The translations under genes were made by a program, and so were the position numbers. The notes below the pieces were generated by a model. The model ran no database searches. It was not told the origin of the DNA and saw only the letters and a list, made by a program, of their open reading frames with translations. Positions 1 through 8,563 of a DNA stretch of 25,306 nucleotides are shown piece by piece (the stretch's first letter is position 1; the number at the start of each line of letters is the position of its first letter). Source of the DNA: a virus; IMG/VR virus record IMGVR_UViG_3300024346_000464, positions 1-25,306 of that record; one strand, written 5' to 3'.

Positions 1-2
1 AT

Positions 3-737
3 AAAACATTACAAAGTACAAACTTTAATTCTTCGGGAGAAACTCTAAATAAGTTTCATCTTCCGGATGATACACTATTGTTAAATCTAAATGCAACAAA
101 TTATAATGGCGGAACTTGGTATGATTCCGCACAAGGAATACCAATGAGTGTTATTAATACTGCACCACCGAAAACATCACTGAATGGTATACCCTGTGCA
201 GACTTTAATGATTCTGGATACTTTCAATCATCAGATGCAAACGCAAATAAAGTTGATATGAGAGGAGCGTATACTTTAATATTAATTTATTATCATGAAG
301 GGTTTGCAGCTAGAAGGACAATATTTGAAAAAGCAGGAACATCTTATGCATCATATCAACAAGAGTTAGCGTGTACAATGGAAGTTGCTAATACCATAAG
401 TTGGTATAGGCAATATCCAGATTATGATTATGCGGAATCTAAATCATACACAACGGGTGCATGGAACATGATTGCAATAAATGGAAATGCATCGGCTACT
501 ACTGGATTTTACTATAATAATGGTGTATGGACGGCTGGTTACACAAATAGACAAGAAGGAAATATATTGAGAAGTGGTGCAATAAGAGTGGGTAGTGGAT
601 ATGCCGGAACGGTACAAGCTGGATATTTGCATGCATGTATGGTTTATGGTTCGGAATTAAGCACGGATAAAATTAATCAAGTATACAACTATTATTCAAA
701 TATTTTTGGATTATTAGGAGTAACATTATATAGATAG
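3..737 (+). CDS. LamG-like (concanavalin A fold) tail/adhesin protein, 5'-truncated
   Basis: The frame is open to the left window edge, so the true start lies upstream; the TTG at 78 is only the first permissible start codon inside the window. About 244 residues are visible. The pattern is that of a jelly-roll carbohydrate-binding LamG domain: an early LNLNATNYNGGTWYDSAQG segment, a middle YTLILIYYH strand, a WNMIAING strand and a C-terminal GYLHACMVYGSELS followed by the helix INQVYNYYSNIFG. The same end (a YG or FYN strand, then a short helix with a YNYYS/YNYFS core) closes the Hint-containing protein at 9574-11307, so the two share a domain type. It is followed after one base by the fibrinogen-like gene. 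Likely a virion surface protein that binds host glycans. The fold call is moderately sure; the ligand is unknown. Confidence 0.72.
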   Translation, partial: KTLQSTNFNSSGETLNKFHLPDDTLLLNLNATNYNGGTWYDSAQGIPMSVINTAPPKTSLNGIPCADFNDSGYFQSSDANANKVDMRGAYTLILIYYHEGFAARRTIFEKAGTSYASYQQELACTMEVANTISWYRQYPDYDYAESKSYTTGAWNMIAINGNASATTGFYYNNGVWTAGYTNRQEGNILRSGAIRVGSGYAGTVQAGYLHACMVYGSELSTDKINQVYNYYSNIFGLLGVTLYR

Positions 738-738
738 T

Positions 739-1515
739 ATGGCAATTAATATTCAAAGTAGTGTAATTAATAATAGAACATTTGGAATAACCGGAGTTTC
801 AACTAATCCAGTTACATTAGATGGTTCTAGTTCTGCAAAAGCTGCACCATCTGCAAATTGGTTAAGAAATAAGTGTGGAATAAACACAAATGGTATATAT
901 TGGTTAAACCCAGGAGGATTGGGTGCAAATCAATTTTATTGTGATTTCACATTTGATAATCAGAGAGTGTGGGTAATGGTTGTAGCAAATAGATTAAATA
1001 CAGGTGGTTTGAGTGGATTGACATATGCGGCCGCAACGGGTGCACAAATTAATACTGCCGGAACATATAATTCATCTTTAGGATTTAATTTATTAGTTGG
1101 ATTACCTTATTGGAAATATTTAGGAGATACGATTTGCCAATATGTCGCAACATCCAATGTAAGTATATCGGGAAGTCACACAAAAAGAGCAAGATGGAAA
1201 TTTAATGGGTTTACCTCAACATATGCATTTATTTACCCAAGAAGTATAACGGTTGATGTTGGAGCGGATAATCCTGGTTGGTATGCATATCACGCGGTAA
1301 ACAATTTTTCCTTTTCGACATATAATAATGACCAAGATGCATACGGTGCAAATTGTTCAGTTCTTTATAATAATCAACCTTGGTGGTATGGTGCATGTTG
1401 GGATGGAAATTATTTTGCAGGTGGTAGCGGATATCAAGACGGGCCCTATTGGTCAGGTTCGGGTGGTGATTATCACAATTATGGAGCAGCATTTTTATCA
1501 TTTACAGATTTATAA
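739..1515 (+). CDS. Fibrinogen-C-terminal-like fold tail protein
   Basis: 258 residues; the ATG lies one base after the preceding stop. Residues 52-83 carry the signature of fibrinogen-related domains: GIYWLNPGG, then QFYCDF, then VWVMVV, the equivalent of the family's G-x-YW, YCDM and GGWTLV strands. Near the C-terminus, W215-W216-Y-G-A-C220 followed by G-x-Y-W at about 235-238 matches the family's WWYxxC and GIYW calcium/ligand-site region. In other proteins this fold binds acetylated sugars or other glycans, so an adhesin role at the tail tip is likely. Neighbours are the LamG-like gene before it and a small unknown gene after it, and the fibre genes follow. It has many Gly, Asn, Ser and Tyr residues and few charged ones, as in phage receptor-binding tips. 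Fold fairly sure; ligand unknown. Confidence 0.72.
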   Translation: MAINIQSSVINNRTFGITGVSTNPVTLDGSSSAKAAPSANWLRNKCGINTNGIYWLNPGGLGANQFYCDFTFDNQRVWVMVVANRLNTGGLSGLTYAAATGAQINTAGTYNSSLGFNLLVGLPYWKYLGDTICQYVATSNVSISGSHTKRARWKFNGFTSTYAFIYPRSITVDVGADNPGWYAYHAVNNFSFSTYNNDQDAYGANCSVLYNNQPWWYGACWDGNYFAGGSGYQDGPYWSGSGGDYHNYGAAFLSFTDL

Positions 1516-1519
1516 TATT

Positions 1520-1759
1520 ATGGAAACAAGATTAAAAGAAATGAAACTTAAAATAATTAAGTTAAACGATACAAAATATAAAAGAATTATTGAAGATTTT
1601 GATGGTAATGAAATTTGGAATGGTGGTGAACAATATTATATCTATGATGGATTGGTGGTAATGACATCTACTCATTTATTAGAATTGATAGAACAGATGA
1701 AAGGATTATCTGGTTGGAAGATTGTAGAAGTGATAAACGAATTATATCCAACGGAATAA
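1520..1759 (+). CDS. Small uncharacterised protein (79 aa)
   Basis: The reading frame is open upstream to 1328 but there it overlaps the fibrinogen-like gene. The ATG at 1520, four bases after that gene's stop, is the sensible start and gives a 79-residue protein. It begins METRLKEMKLKIIKLND and has alternating charged and hydrophobic residues with a C-terminal helix around WKIVEVINELYPTE. No signal peptide or membrane segment is visible, and I do not recognise the family. By position between adhesin genes it could be a small accessory or chaperone of the fibres, but nothing in the sequence proves this. Confidence 0.65.
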   Translation: METRLKEMKLKIIKLNDTKYKRIIEDFDGNEIWNGGEQYYIYDGLVVMTSTHLLELIEQMKGLSGWKIVEVINELYPTE

Positions 1760-1775
1760 GAAAAAAGATATTATT

Positions 1776-1784
1776 ATATTTATA
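1776..1784 (+). promoter_or_regulatory. Candidate late-promoter motif ATATTTATA before fibre gene 1
   Basis: Exact ATATTTATA in the 44-base gap before the 1804 start, ending 20 bases before the ATG. One of eight exact copies placed before structural genes or the last gene. Confidence 0.45.
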
Positions 1785-1803
1785 AGAAACATAAAAGAAT
1801 TAA

Positions 1804-4800
1804 ATGGCAGCAATATTTCAAATAAGAAGAGGTAATAGTTCGAATACATCATCATTAGAAAATGGTGAATTATATTTAAATACAGCAGAAAGTGCATTCC
1901 AAGTAGGCACAGCGGCGGCCGGTGTTCCAATTAAAATGTTATCATTAAACACTGCTTCATTTGGAGATATCATATTAACAGGTAGTGCATATATTAGTGG
2001 TAATGTTGTATTGGGTGGAACAATTACAATTGGTGATACTACAAATGACAGTGTTGTTTTTAATGCAGATTTAAGTTCTTCAATTATACCCGATGCAACT
2101 AATACATATGATTTAGGAGCATCAAATAAATTATATAGAAATGTTTATGCAACCTCCGGTTCATTTACAAATTTAGTAGGTTTGGGCAATGTCACTTCAC
2201 TTAATACTAGAATTGGAGATTTAGAATGGACTGGTTCTAATCATGAAGGTAGAATGGATTTATTAGAGACTGCTATGAGTGGTTCTAAGAGACTTTATGT
2301 TTCACCCGAAGGTATTGATACTAATGATGGTACGGAACCTCACAAACCTTTCAAAACAATCAAAGCGGCAGTTGCATCTTTAGGTTCGGCTATTGCATCA
2401 AATATACAAAGAACTACAATTTTTATTGGTAGTGGTAATTATACGGAAAACAATCCAATAGCAGTTCCACCGGGAGTTGCAATTGTTGGTGATACATTAA
2501 GAACAGTTAGATTAACGGCATCAAATCCTACAAAAGATTACTTCCATTGTCATGATGGAAACTATTTTTATGGATTGAGATTTTTAAATTTACAAAATCC
2601 AGCATTCGCATTTTCATTTCCATGTTCTACCGCAAATGCAACAATAAATGCAGGTGGTGTTAGTACAATAACATTGGTTCATACTGAAAGTGGTTATGTT
2701 AATGGTGAAAGTGTAAATGTTATTATAGAAGGTCCTGATGCCGGCGGAACCGTAGCAACGGCGACGGCGAGTGTAAGTGGTGGAACACTTTCTATCACTA
2801 TGGTAAATAATGGTAGTGGATATGTTGCAGGTGAAAAACCACATGTATCAATTCAAGCACCATCATCAAAAAGACCAGTAATTGGGACATCACCATATAT
2901 TCAAAATTGTTCCTCAATTACAGGACCATTTACAACTGATGGTACTTTATTATCTCTTATACCTGGAAATGTAAATTACGCAGCATTACCATATAATATA
3001 AATGATGTAAGAAATCAATCAAATGCAATAATTGGTTCAGGCATAATTGATGAGCAAGGAGCGGGGGGTGGTATTAAAATTGATGGCAATTTAGTAAGTG
3101 GGTCATCACCATTAGAATCATTTGTAGCAGATGCATTTACTCAAGTTAATCAGGGTGGACCTGGTCACTTAGTAATCAACAAAGGATATGCACAATTCGT
3201 ATCTTGTTTTACTACATTTTGTACCTATGGTTTCAAAGTAGCAAATGGTGGTTTTGCAAATATTTCAAATTCAGTAATAGATTTTGGTAAAGAAGGATTA
3301 GTATCTAAAACATATTTCCCTCAAACATATAATACGGGTTCTTCATTACAAACATTGACATCAACAGTAGTTGGTGCAGTTATTCTACAAGATGGAGCAG
3401 GTTATACGGGTTCAGTTGCAAGTGTGACTATTAGTGGTGGAGGAGCAAGTGTTCAAGCAACTGCAGAAGCAAATGTTAGTGCAAATGGTTCAATTGACCA
3501 AATTGTAATTTTAACTCCTGGTAGTGGATATACATCACAACCAAATCTTGTAATTGCAGCACCAACTGGTCCAGGTGCAATTCAAGCTACAACGGTTGCC
3601 GGAAAAGCTCAAATTAGTGGTATTAATGCAATATTATTCCAATTACAAAGTGGGAGTAGGGGTGTTGATGTTTCTTCAAATATGATTTTAAATGGAACTG
3701 ATTATTTAGTAACAAATGTTGCAACCGGTAGTTCTGCAAATCAAAGATATGTAACAGTTTATCCTGCACCACCTTCAATTACAACGGGAAATAATGTTTA
3801 TTTTCATCAATTATCAAACATCTCAACGGGTGGATTGGTTATGGAATATGGTGGTAGTGGTGTTACATATAACGCACTTCCAAAATTCGGTGGAGTTCCA
3901 AATAGAACAAAAGAAATTGTTGAATATGCTCCGGGTAGAGTATTTTATTCAACAGTTGACAATATAGGTAATTTAAAAATTGGTGATTTCTTTGCAGTAA
4001 ATCAATTGACTGGAGAAGTTACAATTGACGCAAACCAATTCAATTTATCAGGTTTAAGTGCAATAGGGCCATTCAAAAGAAACGGAGTAGGGGTAGGTGT
4101 TATATTGAATGAAGTAAGTAATAATACAACTTTATTAAACGCACAAGGAATTACAGGTGAAGATACTGTTCCAACACAATTTGCAGTAAAAGGATATATT
4201 GACATTAGAGATGGTAGATTAAATAATTTAGAAACAACATCTGCAAGTTTGAATGTTGCAACATCTTCATTAAACACATATACTGCTTCACTAAAAACGG
4301 CAATCGATGTAACCGGTGGCAATACTAGAATTTTAGGAAACTTAATTGTAGATGGTACACAAACATCATTAAATACAACTGAAACTTTTATTGAAGATAA
4401 GAGTATAACATTAGCTAGTGGTTCGACTACATCTGGAATTGCAGATGGAGCAGGATTTAATATTGCAGGAGCAAATGTATCAATGAGTTGGGAAGATTCC
4501 AATCAAAGATTATACTTTAATACAAATATTGCAGCATTAGGTTCAATAAGTTCATCAACTATTGTTGGTTTAAATGGTGTAAGTGTAACAGCATATTCGA
4601 CATCAGTAGATAGTAGAATTGTAAGTTTATCAACCACATCAACTACATCTACAACAAGATTAAGTAGAATTGAAGAAAGTACCGCATCATTGAATTTATT
4701 TAGTGCAAGTGTAACTACATCATTAGTTTCTATAAATAACACAACGGCTAGTTTAAATACATCAATTACAAATATAAATTCAACTACTGCAAGTTTAAAT

Positions 4801-5757
4801 ACTGCAGTTTCGAATATAAATCAATTTACTCAGTCTACTAATACTAGATTAGGATTGTTAGAAACATCAACAGGAAGTTTAAATCAATTTAGTAGTTCAA
4901 CTTTAAGTAGATTAACACTATTAGAAACATCAACCGGAAGTTTAAATAGTGCAACTGCAAGTTTATATATTTCAACATCTTTAATGACAGCATCAATTGT
5001 TTCATTAAATCAATTTAGTTCATCAGCAACGATGAGTATTGTAGAATTATATTGGACAGCATCAAATCACGAAGGAAGAATAGATTATATAGAATTACAA
5101 GCATTTGGTGGAGTTGACTTACAATCAGTTTCAGCATCATTGGCGGTTGTAAATTCCGTAAGTGGTAGTTGGATTACTGAAAGTGAAACTGGTTCATTTG
5201 AAAAAGTTGCATCAGCAACTCACACATTGGTATCGGGTTCATCTCAAGTTGTTTCTTTATTACCAACTGGAGTAATTAGTGGTTCATCACAAACAATCGC
5301 AAACTTACCTACGGGAGTAATTAGTGGTTCTTCACAAATATTAGGTGGCTCTACTATTCATAGTGGTTCTATTGGTGATTATCAATTTAATTCAATTGGA
5401 GTTGGAGCTGCTGCATCAACAACCACAGGTGAAATTAGAGCAATTGGCGATATTACTGCATATTATTCATCTGATATACGATTAAAAGAAAATATAGTTC
5501 CAATTGTAAACGCTTTAGAAAAGGTAAATCAAATTAGTGGTAACACATACGATTGGAAAGCGGGATATGAAGAAATACATTCTCATAAAGGAAACGATGT
5601 AGGAGTAATTGCACAAGAAATTGAAGAAATACTTCCACAAATTGTAACAAATAGAGATAATGGATATAAAGCGGTTCAATATGAAAAAATAATTCCACTT
5701 TTAATTGAAGCTATAAAAGAATTATCTGCAAAAATAAAAGATTTGGAAAACAAATAG
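1804..5757 (+). CDS. Long tail fibre with beta-helix domain and C-terminal Peptidase_S74 chaperone
   Basis: 1317 residues. The N-terminus (FQIRRGNSS..GELYLNT, residues 5-28) resembles the N-terminal anchor of Mtd-type tail proteins (RRG, then GE-L-x-x-N/D-T). From about residue 163 (RLYVSPEGIDTNDG) a pectate-lyase-like right-handed beta-helix begins. Inside it are four GSGY-type units near residues 292, 337, 530 and 571. Residues of about 800-1110 are Ser/Thr/Asn-rich with repeated LLETSTGSLN units, consistent with a trimeric coiled coil. SGSSQ repeats follow at about 1144-1185. The C-terminus is an intramolecular chaperone: the catalytic Ser1223 and Lys1228 sit in SDIRLKEN, then GNTYDWK and GVIAQEIEEILP. 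The known family mechanism predicts cleavage before Ser1223, leaving a 1222-residue mature trimer. The gene starts 44 bases after the small gene and is paired with the similar fibre downstream. Confidence 0.9.
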   Translation: MAAIFQIRRGNSSNTSSLENGELYLNTAESAFQVGTAAAGVPIKMLSLNTASFGDIILTGSAYISGNVVLGGTITIGDTTNDSVVFNADLSSSIIPDATNTYDLGASNKLYRNVYATSGSFTNLVGLGNVTSLNTRIGDLEWTGSNHEGRMDLLETAMSGSKRLYVSPEGIDTNDGTEPHKPFKTIKAAVASLGSAIASNIQRTTIFIGSGNYTENNPIAVPPGVAIVGDTLRTVRLTASNPTKDYFHCHDGNYFYGLRFLNLQNPAFAFSFPCSTANATINAGGVSTITLVHTESGYVNGESVNVIIEGPDAGGTVATATASVSGGTLSITMVNNGSGYVAGEKPHVSIQAPSSKRPVIGTSPYIQNCSSITGPFTTDGTLLSLIPGNVNYAALPYNINDVRNQSNAIIGSGIIDEQGAGGGIKIDGNLVSGSSPLESFVADAFTQVNQGGPGHLVINKGYAQFVSCFTTFCTYGFKVANGGFANISNSVIDFGKEGLVSKTYFPQTYNTGSSLQTLTSTVVGAVILQDGAGYTGSVASVTISGGGASVQATAEANVSANGSIDQIVILTPGSGYTSQPNLVIAAPTGPGAIQATTVAGKAQISGINAILFQLQSGSRGVDVSSNMILNGTDYLVTNVATGSSANQRYVTVYPAPPSITTGNNVYFHQLSNISTGGLVMEYGGSGVTYNALPKFGGVPNRTKEIVEYAPGRVFYSTVDNIGNLKIGDFFAVNQLTGEVTIDANQFNLSGLSAIGPFKRNGVGVGVILNEVSNNTTLLNAQGITGEDTVPTQFAVKGYIDIRDGRLNNLETTSASLNVATSSLNTYTASLKTAIDVTGGNTRILGNLIVDGTQTSLNTTETFIEDKSITLASGSTTSGIADGAGFNIAGANVSMSWEDSNQRLYFNTNIAALGSISSSTIVGLNGVSVTAYSTSVDSRIVSLSTTSTTSTTRLSRIEESTASLNLFSASVTTSLVSINNTTASLNTSITNINSTTASLNTAVSNINQFTQSTNTRLGLLETSTGSLNQFSSSTLSRLTLLETSTGSLNSATASLYISTSLMTASIVSLNQFSSSATMSIVELYWTASNHEGRIDYIELQAFGGVDLQSVSASLAVVNSVSGSWITESETGSFEKVASATHTLVSGSSQVVSLLPTGVISGSSQTIANLPTGVISGSSQILGGSTIHSGSIGDYQFNSIGVGAAASTTTGEIRAIGDITAYYSSDIRLKENIVPIVNALEKVNQISGNTYDWKAGYEEIHSHKGNDVGVIAQEIEEILPQIVTNRDNGYKAVQYEKIIPLLIEAIKELSAKIKDLENK

Positions 5758-5766
5758 ATATTTATA
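5758..5766 (+). promoter_or_regulatory. Candidate late-promoter motif ATATTTATA before fibre gene 2
   Basis: Exact ATATTTATA, preceded by AG, directly after the stop of fibre gene 1 and 51 bases before the 5817 ATG. This is the longest motif-to-start distance in the window. Confidence 0.45.
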
Positions 5767-5816
5767 ATCGTATAAGGAATTTCTTATAATTTAACTAAAA
5801 AAAAGAGTAAACTAAA

Positions 5817-8543
5817 ATGGGACTTAAATTTAGACGCGGTACTACCGCACAGAAATCCGGTTCGTTAGCATTCGGAGAACCCTATGTAAATACTACATTA
5901 GGAACATTACAAATTGGAGGAGAAACCGGTGATATTACATTAGGAGCATCAGGAACAGGAAGTCAGGGTTCATTCGCTGGCATTTCAGGTTCATCATTAG
6001 ACATCACAGGAAACGCAAAAATTGATGGTAACTTAACATTAGGTGGAGCAATCACAATAGGTGATGCATCTGCTGATACTGTAAATGTTATAGCATCTTT
6101 AAGTTCATCACTTATTCCTCAAACAACAAACGCATTTGATTTAGGTTCTGCGACTAAAATTTGGAGAGATTTATACATCTCAACAGGTTCAATCAAATTT
6201 ATTGGAGCCGGTGGTAATATTGTATCGACACTATCTATTACTGCAGCTGGTTCTCAAAATTTTCCAAATGATTTAGTCGTTAATGGATTAACAGTAGGTA
6301 AAGGATTAAATTCAGTAGCTAGTAATACTGCGGTCGGTGTAACTGCATTGTCTACAAATACAAGTGGTTATATAAATACAGCTATTGGTTCTAATGCATT
6401 GAAAGTTAATACAACAGGTGTTGGTAATACTGCAATTGGTGCAGATACTTTACAAGCTAATACAACAACAAATGCTAATACTGCAGTTGGTTGGGGTGCT
6501 TTACGATATAATACTGGTGCTAATGGTAATACAGCAGTAGGTTCAGGTGCCATGCAAAATAATACAACAGGTAATGGTAATACTGCAGTAGGAAATGCAT
6601 CTCTAGCAACCAATACAACAGGTGTTAATAATACGGCTTTAGGTACAAATACTTTAGCTGACAATGTTGGTAATTATAATACGGCTTTAGGTACACTTGC
6701 ATTAAGACTAAATGTAAGTGGTAGTAGTAATATAGCTATTGGACATGCTGCTTTAGAATGGCATACCACAGGTCAAAGCAATATTGCAATTGGGGATACT
6801 GCAGGATATTTAATTACTACGGGTTCTTACAATACAATAATTGGTAAATATACAGGTGAAGCATCCTTATCTAATAATATAGTTTTAGCAGATGGACAAG
6901 GTAATATTAAATATCGTTGGGATGGAACTAATAATAATCTTTATGGTAATGTAAATGTAACCGGTTCAATTATACCTGGTACAACAAGTACATATGATTT
7001 AGGTTCTGCAACTAATATATGGAGAGATTTATATATTTCAACTGGTTCAATTAAAGTTGTGGCAAATGGTACAGTTGTATCAACATTATCTACAAATGCA
7101 GATGGTTCTCAAACTTTCCCTAATGGTTTATACTCTCAAGCAAATATAGTAATTGGAACTGGTTCTTATGTAAATGTTGGCCAATACCAAATTGGTAGAA
7201 GAGGTACTAATCCTGATATGAATGTTGTTTTAGGTATTGATATAATGCCATCTTTAACATCGGGTGAAGGCAATGTGGGAATTGGTAGAAGCTCATTATA
7301 TAAATTAACAACTGGGTCTGAAAACATAGCAATTGGTGACCAGGCTGGATTTGGTATAAGTGGTAGTAATAGTAATAATATTACCATAGGTTATGCTACG
7401 GCTATGACTATGACCGGTTCAAGTGTTTCTAATAACATATTTATCGGAACTAATGCAGCGGGTAAATTAAATAATGGATATTACAATGTCGGAATTGGTG
7501 ACAATGCATTGAATGGTGTTGTCGATACCAATGATGTATTTATTAAAAGTACAGCATTAGGATATGGAGCAGGTGCATATTTATCAGGTAATAGTACAAA
7601 CAACCTTTTATTAGGTGCAAATGCAGGCCCTATTTCATCTACTACGGAAAGTTATAAATTCTATGTAAGTAATGGTGATTATGAGTCACAAGCATTTATG
7701 CTTGGTAATATGGCAAATAATAGCAGAACATTATCTATCAATGCAGCAACAACTATATCAGGTTCAGTAACAGGAACTTCATTTAATGGTACAATTAACG
7801 CTAATAACGGAGTATTATCTGGTTCATTGCAAGCACAATTACCAGCAGGAGTAGTTTCGGGTTCATCTCAAATTACATATGCAAATATTTCTTCTATACC
7901 TGCAGGAATTGTTTCTGGTTCATCACAAACAATCGCAAACTTACCAACAGGTACAGTAAGTGGTTCATCACAAATTACTGCAGGTTCAACTACAAATTTT
8001 GCAACTGATGTAAAAACTCAATTGAACTCTAACACAGTTGTTTCTGGTTCATCTCAAGTAACTTTAAGTTCAACAACTGGATATGGTACAGTTATCAACC
8101 AAAACTTATTAACTACTTCAAATGTTCAACACGCTTCATTAGGAATTGGTATGGCAGCAAGTGGAACATCTGGTAGAATTGATGCAGCAAACGATATCGT
8201 AGCATTCTCATCTTCAGATATTCGTTTCAAAGAAAATATTACTCCAATTGAAAACGCATTGGATAAGATTTCTAAGATTAGTGGTAACACTTATGATTGG
8301 AAAGCTGAGAATAAAATTGAGCATGGATACGAAGGAAACGATGTGGGTGTAATCGCACAAGAAATTGAAGCAGTATTACCTCAATTAGTTCAAACGAGAG
8401 AAAATGGTTTCAAAGCCGTTAAATACGATAAATTAGTAGCATTATTAATTGAAGGTATTAAAGAACAACAAACACAAATCGAAAAATTAAGAATGGATTT
8501 AGATAATTACGAATGTAAATGCGATAATTGCAAATCTAAATAA
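5817..8543 (+). CDS. Second tail fibre with YadA-like head repeats and C-terminal Peptidase_S74 chaperone
   Basis: 908 residues. The N-terminus LKFRRGTTAQ..GEPYVNT matches the anchor of the preceding fibre. Residues 170-338 are ten tandem units of 17 residues (one of 16) of the form N-T-A-hydrophobic-G-x3-L-x3-T-x-G, like the left-handed beta-roll of YadA-type trimeric adhesin heads. A looser second block occupies about 463-620. The segment IWRDLYISTGSIK occurs twice, before and after the first block. SGSSQ units recur at about 680-750. The S74 chaperone starts at Ser800 (catalytic Lys805, SDIRFKEN) and includes GNTYDWK and GVIAQEIEAVLP. Cleavage before Ser800 would release a 109-residue chaperone. 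Its last residues contain C-x-C-x-x-C, absent from fibre 1. Likely an alternative or second receptor-binding fibre. Confidence 0.9.
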   Translation: MGLKFRRGTTAQKSGSLAFGEPYVNTTLGTLQIGGETGDITLGASGTGSQGSFAGISGSSLDITGNAKIDGNLTLGGAITIGDASADTVNVIASLSSSLIPQTTNAFDLGSATKIWRDLYISTGSIKFIGAGGNIVSTLSITAAGSQNFPNDLVVNGLTVGKGLNSVASNTAVGVTALSTNTSGYINTAIGSNALKVNTTGVGNTAIGADTLQANTTTNANTAVGWGALRYNTGANGNTAVGSGAMQNNTTGNGNTAVGNASLATNTTGVNNTALGTNTLADNVGNYNTALGTLALRLNVSGSSNIAIGHAALEWHTTGQSNIAIGDTAGYLITTGSYNTIIGKYTGEASLSNNIVLADGQGNIKYRWDGTNNNLYGNVNVTGSIIPGTTSTYDLGSATNIWRDLYISTGSIKVVANGTVVSTLSTNADGSQTFPNGLYSQANIVIGTGSYVNVGQYQIGRRGTNPDMNVVLGIDIMPSLTSGEGNVGIGRSSLYKLTTGSENIAIGDQAGFGISGSNSNNITIGYATAMTMTGSSVSNNIFIGTNAAGKLNNGYYNVGIGDNALNGVVDTNDVFIKSTALGYGAGAYLSGNSTNNLLLGANAGPISSTTESYKFYVSNGDYESQAFMLGNMANNSRTLSINAATTISGSVTGTSFNGTINANNGVLSGSLQAQLPAGVVSGSSQITYANISSIPAGIVSGSSQTIANLPTGTVSGSSQITAGSTTNFATDVKTQLNSNTVVSGSSQVTLSSTTGYGTVINQNLLTTSNVQHASLGIGMAASGTSGRIDAANDIVAFSSSDIRFKENITPIENALDKISKISGNTYDWKAENKIEHGYEGNDVGVIAQEIEAVLPQLVQTRENGFKAVKYDKLVALLIEGIKEQQTQIEKLRMDLDNYECKCDNCKSK
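6324..6830 (+). repeat. Tandem 51-bp coding repeat (17-aa beta-roll units)
   Basis: Ten in-frame units inside fibre gene 2, starting at residues 170, 187, 204, 221, 238, 255, 272, 288, 305 and 322. Nine are 51 bases and one is 48. Units share the start AATACx-GC-x-x-T-x-GGT at the DNA level but have diverged, so they look old rather than freshly expanded. Confidence 0.85.
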
Positions 8544-8563
8544 ATTCAAAAGGTTTATAATAA

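Noticed and set aside
1328-1519. Longer upstream start for the 79-residue gene
   Set aside because: The extension lies entirely within the fibrinogen-like gene in another frame; the ATG at 1520 fits the packing of neighbouring genes.
4002-4742. Open frames on the - strand inside fibre 1 (and similar ones at 6368, 7166, 11849, 14871, 18242, 21773 and 23852)
   Set aside because: They are opposite real + strand genes with clear protein families, their products have low-complexity composition mirroring the sense codons, and none has a plausible leader or known motif.
4730-6380. T4-type late promoter TATAAATA on the + strand (e.g. within fibre genes near 4733 and 6369)
   Set aside because: The few copies are inside coding sequence and not near starts; the gaps carry ATATTTATA instead.
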